Shown here: positions 1 through 4,843 of the stretch, piece by piece
How positions within the stretch are numbered: the first letter of the stretch is position 1
How the letters are laid out: every line of letters begins with the position of its first letter
NCBI GenBank assembly: GCA_900550765.1
Contig: URTC01000134.1
Location: 1 to 5,544, forward strand
From: an uncultured Clostridia bacterium
Lineage (GTDB): Bacteria > Bacillota > Clostridia > Christensenellales > QALW01
Direction: 5' to 3'
DNA length: 5,544 nucleotides
Position numbers and translations under genes: made by a program
Notes under the pieces: generated by a model
What the model saw: the letters and a program-made list of their open reading frames with translations, nothing else
The model's database searches: none
Told to the model about the DNA's origin: nothing

Positions 1-844
1 TTCCGTTCTGCTCACGCACACGCTGAAACAAGCGGCTGCTCATACCTCCGCCAAAAATATTGCTGATCATATTTTGGGCAAAATACGCATCAGAAGTCTG
101 TGCTGCCCCAGGCAATGCCAAGCAAAGGTTTACCTGTTCAATATCCTTCTCCAGCACAAGAAGCTCTCCTGCAGGCTGCTGCAGCGCGCCGCACCGGGCA
201 GGAAAAACCGTGGACGGCGCCATCTGCCGTCCCAGCTTTTCTTCAAGCATATCAAGAATTTCCTGTTCCGCAAAGCTTCCGGCAACAGATACCACGATAT
301 TCCGGGGTACGTAGGTTTGTCCCATATACGCACGCATGTCCTCCGCCCGGATGCCGCGCACTGCCTCTGCCGGACCGAGAATCGTTTTTCCCAGCGGATG
401 CTCTCCATAAAAAGCTTTAGAGAGTTTTTCATGCGCGAGCTCGTCAGGCGTATCCTCCACCATGGCAATCTCCTCACAAACTACGCCTTTTTCCCGTTCA
501 ATATCCCCATCGTCTAATTTACAGTTTAAAATCATATCACATAGCAGATCTACAGCGATCCCATAATGTGCATTTAAAATATTTACATAATAGCAGGTGC
601 ATTCCTTTGCTGTAAAGGCATTCAATTGGCCGCCCAAAGCATCAATACAGCCGGCGATCTCCCGTGCGGACCGTTTTTTTGTACCCTTAAACAGCATATG
701 TTCAATAAAATGTGAAATTCCGTTATTACTCTCACTTTCTGCAAAACAACCTGCGCCAACCCAAATACCAATAGAAAAAGAACGGAGATACGGCAGCGGC
801 TCCATTGCTACCCGTACGCCATTTGAAAGCTCTCGAATTTTCAT
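1..844 (-). CDS. M16 family zinc peptidase, MlpA/YmxG-like (C-terminus cut by window edge)
   Basis: Predicted zinc metallopeptidase of the insulinase/processing-peptidase family (M16), a probably cytoplasmic enzyme that degrades peptides. About 281 residues are visible out of a usual 410-430. The inverted zinc motif HFIEH lies at residues 45-49 (H45 and H49 as zinc ligands, E48 as general base). The third ligand is probably E125, in the VVCEEI segment about 76 residues later, as the family requires. The segment GGGMSSRLFQ near the left edge is the conserved glycine-rich loop of the second M16 domain, and the gene is cut just after it. The start at 844 is chosen because the GGGGG ribosome binding site (853-857) is 8 nt away; an ATG two codons upstream (850) is only 2 nt from it. 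The gene follows a YlxY-like deacetylase, the order ylxY-mlpA known in Bacillus, but has its own promoter at 874-902. Family assignment is firm; the cellular substrate is unknown. Confidence 0.95.
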   Translation of the reverse strand, partial: MKIRELSNGVRVAMEPLPYLRSFSIGIWVGAGCFAESESNNGISHFIEHMLFKGTKKRSAREIAGCIDALGGQLNAFTAKECTCYYVNILNAHYGIAVDLLCDMILNCKLDDGDIEREKGVVCEEIAMVEDTPDELAHEKLSKAFYGEHPLGKTILGPAEAVRGIRAEDMRAYMGQTYVPRNIVVSVAGSFAEQEILDMLEEKLGRQMAPSTVFPARCGALQQPAGELLVLEKDIEQVNLCLALPGAAQTSDAYFAQNMISNIFGGGMSSRLFQRVREQNG

Positions 845-873
845 ATACATTTCCCCCACACTATATATTTATT

Positions 874-902
874 ATTATATAGTATGAGCAAGATTCAGGC
901 AA
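874..902 (-). promoter_or_regulatory. Sigma-A-like promoter of the M16 peptidase gene
   Basis: On the minus strand a -35 box TTGCCT (902-897) is followed by a 17-nt spacer and a perfect -10 box TATAAT (879-874). The expected start of transcription is near 867, giving a leader of about 20 nt before the ATG at 844. The -35 box starts 4 nt beyond the deacetylase stop codon. No terminator separates the two genes, so read-through from upstream is also possible. Confidence 0.75.
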
Positions 903-905
903 ATA

Positions 906-1610
906 TTATTTTAATTGCTCGCCCACCGTCATAAAGGTATAGCCCTGGCTTTTAGCCAATAAAATGATCTCCGGCAAAGCCTCAAGCGTAGCCTGCGTTG
1001 GATGCATCAGCACAAAAACGCCAGGTTTTAAATTGCGTTCCACTCTGGCATAGATCTTACTCACATCTTGATCCCGCCAGTCAATAGTATCCGCCGTCCA
1101 CATAATCGTCTGGCAGCCGCAGGAAGAAGCATCCGCTACCACCTGTGCATTTACATCACCCGAAGGCGGCGCAAACAGTACGGTTTCCTCTCCGGTGATA
1201 CTTTTAATTAAAGAATTTGTACGCAGAATCTCACTGCGGCTCTGTTCCTGGGTAAGTTTCGTATGCATTTTATGATTATAGCCGTGATTTCCAATTTCAT
1301 GGCCGGCTTCAGCTATTTTTTTTACGACCTCCGCATTCTTTGCCGCCCAACAGCCGCCTACAAAAAAGGTAGCGGTGATATCCTCCTGCTCAAAAAGCTC
1401 AAGGTACTTCAGCACATATTCTTCCCCTTGGTAAATATTAATCATCAAAGAGATATTTTTTTCCTCCGTCTCTGCCTTATAAATAGCCGATGGACCGGTA
1501 CCGAAGGTATTGACTCCTTTATTTTGATCCACAGCGTAACTGCCCAAAATAAACAGCATTACAACAATGATTAAGTTTACCGAAAAAGCTTCCGTGAGGA
1601 TTTTGCGCAT
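906..1610 (-). CDS. ylxY: YlxY-like membrane-anchored polysaccharide deacetylase family protein with degenerate active-site motifs
   Basis: Protein of 234 residues with the NodB (carbohydrate esterase 4) fold. Enzymes of this fold remove acetyl groups from cell-wall or other polysaccharides outside the cell. Residues about 12-28 form one hydrophobic segment, a likely uncleaved signal anchor. Visible motifs: TATFFVGG (79-86), the zinc-histidine motif NHGYNH (H109, H113), APPSG (147-151), DTIDWRD (174-180) and LMHP (201-204). The usual TFDDG, whose aspartates are catalytic base and metal ligand, is replaced by NIYQG (58-62), and the usual arginine of motif 3 by alanine (A147). Activity is therefore doubtful or altered, although a clostridial subfamily appears to share this pattern. 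The ATG at 1610 is preferred because AAGGTGG (1618-1624) lies 7 nt upstream; an in-frame TTG at 1631 would put that site inside the gene. The symbol rests on the motifs and on the M16 neighbour, and is less sure than the fold. Confidence 0.88.
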   Translation of the reverse strand: MRKILTEAFSVNLIIVVMLFILGSYAVDQNKGVNTFGTGPSAIYKAETEEKNISLMINIYQGEEYVLKYLELFEQEDITATFFVGGCWAAKNAEVVKKIAEAGHEIGNHGYNHKMHTKLTQEQSRSEILRTNSLIKSITGEETVLFAPPSGDVNAQVVADASSCGCQTIMWTADTIDWRDQDVSKIYARVERNLKPGVFVLMHPTQATLEALPEIILLAKSQGYTFMTVGEQLK

Positions 1611-1639
1611 ATCAAAACCACCTTGTATCAAAGTAATAA

Positions 1640-1670
1640 ATTATACTAAAAAAGGCGCGTTTTTATGCAA
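1640..1670 (-). promoter_or_regulatory. Probable promoter of the ylxY-like gene
   Basis: A perfect TATAAT (1645-1640) stands about 30 nt before the ATG at 1610. The best -35 candidate, TTGCAT (1670-1665), matches 4 of 6 consensus bases but sits at a long 19-nt spacing, so the promoter may be weak or need an activator. The -35 box lies directly after the T-tract of the ung terminator. Confidence 0.55.
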
Positions 1671-1671
1671 T

Positions 1672-1702
1672 AAAAAAAGGATGATTTATCACAATCATCC
1701 TT
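1672..1702 (-). terminator. Intrinsic terminator of ung
   Basis: On the minus strand a 10-bp perfect stem (AAGGATGATT, 1702-1693, with AATCATCCTT, 1686-1677), a 6-nt loop and a run of seven T (1678-1672) follow the ung stop codon by 6 nt. The stem is fairly A+T-rich, but the geometry is that of a rho-independent terminator. Confidence 0.85.
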
Positions 1703-1708
1703 GTGCTT

Positions 1709-2380
1709 TTATTCCGGAAGCTGCCATTGTACCGGTGCTCGGCCATTGGCAGTTAAAAATTCATTTGTTTTTGAAAAATGCCGGCATCCGAAAAAGCCGT
1801 TATACGCTGAAAGCGGACTGGGATGGGCACAGGAAAGAATCTTATGCCGCGGCTCAGTAATAAGCCCTTGCTTCGCCCGCGCATTGGCGCCCCAAAGCAA
1901 AAACACGGTAGGCTTTGCCTGTTCATTTACAATTTGAATCACCCGATCCGTAAATATCTCCCAGCCCATGCCCCGATGACTGTTTGCACATCCTTCACGC
2001 ACCGTAAGCACAGTGTTGAGCAGCAGCACGCCATCCTGCGCCCATGCGGTAAGCTCCCCATGCGCAGGCGGCCGAATTCCCAAATCATCCTCTATTTCCT
2101 TATAAATATTTTTCAGTGAGGGCGGTGGCTCCACTCCCCGCTTTACCGAAAAACATAATCCGTGCGCCTGGCCGTAGCCTTGATAAGGATCCTGCCCTAA
2201 AATAACAGCTTTGACCGCGCTTAACGGCGTATACTTCAGGGCATTAAAAATATCGTACATACCGGGATAGATCCGGCGCGAAGAATATTCCTGTTTTAAA
2301 AACTCCCGCAGCTTTAGATAGTATTCCTTTTGAAATTCATCCTTTAAAAGCTCGTCCCATTCATTACCTATATGAACCAT
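1709..2380 (-). CDS. ung: Uracil-DNA glycosylase, family 1
   Basis: Cytoplasmic DNA repair enzyme that cuts the N-glycosidic bond of uracil in DNA, the first step of base excision repair after cytosine deamination or dUMP incorporation. The 223-residue length is typical. Visible family 1 signatures: the water-activating motif GQDPYQ (62-67; D64 and Y66 by E. coli numbering), QAHGLCFSV (71-79), LLNTVLTV (120-127), GWEIFTD (139-145), VFLLWGANA (159-167), and the catalytic loop HPSPLSA (186-192) followed by GFFGCRHFS (195-203). Residue 67, histidine in the common GQDPYH form, is glutamine here. The ATG at 2380 is chosen because AGGTGG (2392-2387) precedes it by 6 nt and the product then has family length; an open frame continues upstream to 2512 but without conserved sequence. 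It forms a single-gene unit between the promoter at 2400-2428 and the terminator at 1672-1702. Confidence 0.98.
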   Translation of the reverse strand: MVHIGNEWDELLKDEFQKEYYLKLREFLKQEYSSRRIYPGMYDIFNALKYTPLSAVKAVILGQDPYQGYGQAHGLCFSVKRGVEPPPSLKNIYKEIEDDLGIRPPAHGELTAWAQDGVLLLNTVLTVREGCANSHRGMGWEIFTDRVIQIVNEQAKPTVFLLWGANARAKQGLITEPRHKILSCAHPSPLSAYNGFFGCRHFSKTNEFLTANGRAPVQWQLPE

Positions 2381-2399
2381 TGGATTCCACCTCTTTTTT

Positions 2400-2428
2400 A
2401 TTTTACCGCAAACAATAAAAAATTTCAA
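2400..2428 (-). promoter_or_regulatory. Sigma-A-like promoter of ung
   Basis: TTGAAA (2428-2423; 5 of 6 consensus bases), a 17-nt spacer and TAAAAT (2405-2400; 5 of 6) lie just upstream of the ung ribosome binding site. The predicted transcript starts near 2393, so the leader would be only about 13 nt. This supports the ATG at 2380 over longer starts. Confidence 0.75.
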
Positions 2429-2480
2429 CAATTTTTGAGAGATTTTGTAAAAATAATACGAATTGATAAGATCCCCCAGT

Positions 2481-2497
2481 AGTCTTCGGTAAAGACT
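2481..2497. repeat. Small hairpin in the intergenic repeat region
   Basis: AGTCTT (2481-2486) and AAGACT (2492-2497) form a perfect 6-bp stem around the 5-nt loop CGGTA. No T-tract follows on either strand, so it is not a terminator. Confidence 0.5.
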
Positions 2498-2652
2498 TGC
2501 TGCAGGCTTCACAAATGATAGATATTTTACTCCGCAAAGTGTGCCGCAGGAAAAAGCGTTTATTTTTTACCAAAAACGGAGCAACGTAAGCGTTTACTTC
2601 GACGTGTAAAAATAGAATAAAATGATTCTCCAGTACCGCAAGGCGCAAACCT

Positions 2653-2717
2653 GCAAAAAGTTGAGGCATCATGCCTGCATTTACAAGGGTATAGCCGCAG
2701 TCAGCGTAACTTTTTGC
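2653..2717. repeat. Nested stem-loop in the intergenic repeat region
   Basis: A perfect 10-bp inverted repeat (GCAAAAAGTT, 2653-2662, with AACTTTTTGC, 2708-2717) encloses a smaller hairpin, AGGCA-TCA-TGCCT, at 2664-2676. It could be a structured RNA or the remnant of a mobile repeat. The sequence alone does not decide between these. Confidence 0.45.
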
Positions 2718-2764
2718 GGAGAGAGATGCGACCACGCAAATGAGCCGATGCCTTTTCAAAAAAA

Positions 2765-2796
2765 GTCGTCGCGAACGATACATAGTCCGCAACGAC
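2765..2796. repeat. Stem-loop with one mismatch near the sigma-factor side
   Basis: GTCGTCGCG (2765-2773) pairs with CGCAACGAC (2788-2796) in a 9-bp stem with one mismatch and a 14-nt loop. It lies about 75 bases downstream of the sigma-factor stop codon and directly before the third copy of the repeat module. No T-tract adjoins it on the minus strand, so it is not a typical terminator. Confidence 0.4.
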
Positions 2797-2871
2797 GTGC
2801 AAGGATGAGACAAAGCGAATCCCCCACTGTTTTTTTGAAGGGACTTGAATTCTCACAATGCCTTTGTTGTC

Positions 2872-4539
2872 TTAACCATTTGGTACAATTATTGTTGTCA
2901 GTGATTTTTTCTGCGCTCTTGTCGGAAGCTTCAGTTTTCCGTTATTTACAAGCTCCTTCATACAATGAAGAATAAACCAACCGTCGCAAAAGAAGGTGTG
3001 TTGCAATCCGTATTTCTGCATTTTATGAAGATGCTTCGGCGTTTCATCAAGCACTGCTTTCACAAAAGGTTCTTTCAGTGTCTCAAATTTATGCCAATAT
3101 TTTTCTTTAATGCGGTCACCGACCGCAATGAGCTCATTTTTAATGTCAGTATTTTCAAGCCACACAACTTGAGAAACGGATTTAAACCATCCCGTATTGC
3201 CATCGATGTCCATTTTTGTTCTCATGATTCCCGCTTCCTCAAGGAATGCATAACTTTCATCGCTTACCGAATCATCCAACTTTGATAAAATAGATAGAAT
3301 ACGATTTGCTTTTGAAATATAGCTGTCATCAACTCGTCTATCTGACCATTCAGAGTCGATCTGCCATAAAGTATAATTCTCGTTTCTATTCCAGCAGGGT
3401 CCGCTCCACTGTTTCATACTACAAAAATACATAGGCCTTTTAACGCCGGGGCTGATAACAGAAGCATAACATATATTCTGTCCTCCATCCGGACGAACCG
3501 TTGCCACCTCCTCAAAGGAAATGCTTTTATCCATCAGACTTTCCCCGCTGAGCGCGGCAATATACGGCACGAGTGACCAAAGAATAAAATTGTCATCTGC
3601 TCTTGGGGATTCGGTCAGTGAAATCGGTTGATCTGTCTGTCCGCAAATAATGCGTTCATCCTTTAAAATTCCGCTGGTAGTCAACTCTTTCATTAATTCA
3701 TTTGCAAAGAGCTTTGCTGTTTCTCGATACATTGCATCATGCAACGAAATCAATTCATTTGTTGGATCATCAAGCAAAATATTGCAACGATATCTGCCTT
3801 TACTCTCAATGAGAAATCCATATTCGGAAAGATACTCTGCCTCGCTTTCCACATATACAGGGGAAACGCCAAGGCAGTCGGCAATTTCGTTGATCGTTTT
3901 ATCCTCTTTCCAAACAGCATAGATGATATTTTGCGATAAAGTACTTCGGAAGAAGTTACTGTTTGCACCCTTTGTTCCCGGAGAACCATTTGTTCCGCAC
4001 AGTTCAAATTTAATTGGATTGAATTTGAGTTCACCTGTCTGTCTCATAATATCCATACCTCTCTTCAAATCTTTTTTTGCTTCAAACAAATGCCATTTGA
4101 CTGTGCCGAGAGGAATATCGAGTTCTTTTGCGATTACTTCCTGTTTTTTATTTTCAAAATAGTAGGCAATCACAATACGGCGTTGCAGTTTCGACAAATA
4201 GGCTATCTCAAGGTGCAAATGGTCTATCGATTCATATTCAACGCCACCTGCGGGCGTGTCATCTTGGGACGGCAATAACTCTGCAAGTTCATCAATTGGA
4301 ACACCGATCGTCGTTTTTGTCCTGTCACGATAGTAATTAGCCAGAACGTTGTGTGCTATCGACCAAATAAAATTAGGCGAATCCAGACTGTCCTTGACAA
4401 GCATCACACGGAACGCACGTAAGACAATCTCCTGTGTCAGATCCTCGGCATCCTGCAAATGAGTGCATCGTTTCAGTACAAAACCGTATATGGGTTTCAA
4501 GTATTCAGTTATGATTCTCTCGGCTTGTTCACGTTTCAT
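2872..4539 (-). CDS. ECF-type sigma-70 family sigma factor with a large C-terminal extension
   Basis: Predicted RNA polymerase sigma factor of 555 residues, almost three times the length of a plain ECF factor. Region 2 spans about 5-72, with the core-binding segment DAEDLTQEIVLRAF (30-43) and the -10 recognition segment WSIAHNVLANYYRDR (59-73). Region 4 spans about 108-162, with the -35 recognition helix-turn-helix at about 132-158 (IAKELDIPLGTVKWHL). After a linker, residues about 200-258 resemble a second, winged helix-turn-helix (INEIADCLGVSPVYVESE, then EYGFL and a wing-like strand pair). Residues about 260-555 are soluble, rich in Trp, Tyr and Cys, and not recognised; they may sense a ligand or hold the sigma inactive. 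No anti-sigma gene lies beside it, so the extension may do that work. The ATG at 4539 is chosen over a GTG at 4566 because AAGGAG (4549-4554) lies 9 nt upstream. Its G+C is visibly lower than in ung. Confidence 0.9.
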   Translation of the reverse strand: MKREQAERIITEYLKPIYGFVLKRCTHLQDAEDLTQEIVLRAFRVMLVKDSLDSPNFIWSIAHNVLANYYRDRTKTTIGVPIDELAELLPSQDDTPAGGVEYESIDHLHLEIAYLSKLQRRIVIAYYFENKKQEVIAKELDIPLGTVKWHLFEAKKDLKRGMDIMRQTGELKFNPIKFELCGTNGSPGTKGANSNFFRSTLSQNIIYAVWKEDKTINEIADCLGVSPVYVESEAEYLSEYGFLIESKGRYRCNILLDDPTNELISLHDAMYRETAKLFANELMKELTTSGILKDERIICGQTDQPISLTESPRADDNFILWSLVPYIAALSGESLMDKSISFEEVATVRPDGGQNICYASVISPGVKRPMYFCSMKQWSGPCWNRNENYTLWQIDSEWSDRRVDDSYISKANRILSILSKLDDSVSDESYAFLEEAGIMRTKMDIDGNTGWFKSVSQVVWLENTDIKNELIAVGDRIKEKYWHKFETLKEPFVKAVLDETPKHLHKMQKYGLQHTFFCDGWFILHCMKELVNNGKLKLPTRAQKKSLTTIIVPNG

Positions 4540-4548
4540 CTGTTTTAT

Positions 4549-4554
4549 CTCCTT
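4549..4554 (-). promoter_or_regulatory. Ribosome binding site deciding the sigma-factor start
   Basis: AAGGAG on the minus strand, 9 nt before the ATG at 4539. It falls inside the longer frame that begins with GTG at 4566, which argues against that longer start. Confidence 0.75.
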
Positions 4555-4675
4555 GAAAGCTTTCACCTATATAGACACAGGAATAGAAGAAAGGTTGGAA
4601 ATTTTAATTTTTTCTTTTTTACTATAATGCTATAAATCGTCAGATTAAACCAAATGAACCATATCACACAAATTG

Positions 4676-4705
4676 AAAAAAGCCGACTGCTTTCAAGCAG
4701 TCGAC
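4676..4705 (-). terminator. Intrinsic terminator of tRNA-Trp
   Basis: On the minus strand a 9-bp stem (GTCGACTGC, 4705-4697, with GCAGTCGGC, 4690-4682, one G-T pair), the loop TTGAAA and six T (4681-4676) start 14 nt beyond the tRNA CCA end. It should insulate the sigma-factor gene from tRNA transcription. Confidence 0.88.
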
Positions 4706-4719
4706 CTCTTTCGATAAAA

Positions 4720-4794
4720 TGGCAGGGGAGACGCGATTCGAACACGCAACCAATGGTTTTGGAGACCACTACTCTACCGTTGAGCCACTCCCCT
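4720..4794 (-). tRNA. tRNA-Trp (anticodon CCA)
   Basis: Full 75-nt cloverleaf on the minus strand. The acceptor stem pairs AGGGGAG (4794-4788) with CTCCCCT (4730-4724), followed by discriminator G and an encoded CCA (4722-4720). The D stem is GCTC/GAGT. The anticodon stem GTGGT/ACCAT encloses the loop CTCCAAA, so the anticodon is CCA (4762-4760), reading UGG as tryptophan. The T arm is GCGTG-TTCGAAT-CGCGT. It stands alone between its own promoter (4806-4834) and terminator (4676-4705), as a single-gene unit. Confidence 0.97.
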
Positions 4795-4805
4795 ATTGCG
4801 TGTGC

Positions 4806-4834
4806 ATTATACAACAAACACGTCAGTTCGTCAA
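4806..4834 (-). promoter_or_regulatory. Strong sigma-A-like promoter of tRNA-Trp
   Basis: TTGACG (4834-4829; 5 of 6 consensus bases), a 17-nt spacer and a perfect TATAAT (4811-4806) on the minus strand. The predicted start near 4799 is about 5 nt before the mature tRNA 5' end. The -35 box begins 9 nt after the stop codon of the membrane-protein gene; I see no terminator between them. Confidence 0.88.
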
Positions 4835-4843
4835 GTATTATTT

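Larger units (their letters stand above)
2447..2826. repeat. Cluster of diverged direct repeats with internal inverted repeats
   Basis: A short module recurs three times on the plus strand. It starts GTAAAAATA at 2447 and again at 2606, or the diverged CGACGTGCAAGG at 2793, and ends in GATCCCCCAGTA (2470), GATTCTCCAGTA (2624) or GAATCCCCCACT (2817). The copies at 2600-2631 and 2793-2824 match at 21 of 32 positions, and 10 of the 11 differences are transitions. Inverted copies also occur: CTCCGCAAA (2530-2538) against TTTGCGGAG (2713-2721), and GCAAAAAGTT (2653-2662) against AACTTTTTGC (2708-2717). This looks like a degenerate intergenic repeat element rather than a gene. The boundaries are approximate. 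Confidence 0.55.
2429..2871. other. Non-coding region between ung and the sigma-factor gene
   Basis: About 440 bases without a credible gene. It holds the repeat cluster at 2447-2826 and several small hairpins, described separately. A 136-codon open frame crosses it on the minus strand (2813-2403), but it starts with TTG, shows no recognisable domain and runs through the ung promoter, so it is judged accidental. I found no intrinsic terminator behind the sigma-factor stop codon (2872-2874). Confidence 0.6.

Noticed and set aside
74..517. Plus-strand open frame of 147 codons
   Set aside because: It is antisense to the M16 peptidase frame, which has clear family motifs; the plus-strand product shows none.
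1611..1631. TTG start adding seven residues to the deacetylase
   Set aside because: The AAGGTGG ribosome binding site would lie inside the gene; the ATG at 1610 is well placed after it.
2381..2512. Longer ung start giving 44 extra residues
   Set aside because: The extra part crosses the ung promoter and ribosome binding site and has no family similarity; the ATG at 2380 gives the normal length.
2403..2813. 136-codon minus-strand open frame across the ung-sigma intergenic region
   Set aside because: It starts with TTG, has no recognisable domain, consists of the repeat modules and overlaps the ung promoter. A translated repeat element explains it better.
2447..2826. CRISPR-like array
   Set aside because: Repeat spacing is irregular (159 and 193 bases), the copies are diverged, and no cas gene is present.
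4540..4566. GTG start adding nine residues to the sigma factor
   Set aside because: The AAGGAG site at 4549-4554 lies within that stretch and serves the ATG at 4539.
4614..4645. Possible sigma-factor promoter with TATAGT (4621-4616) on the minus strand
   Set aside because: The -35 position at 17 nt reads TTTAAT, only 3 of 6 consensus bases, in A+T-rich DNA; too weak to list.
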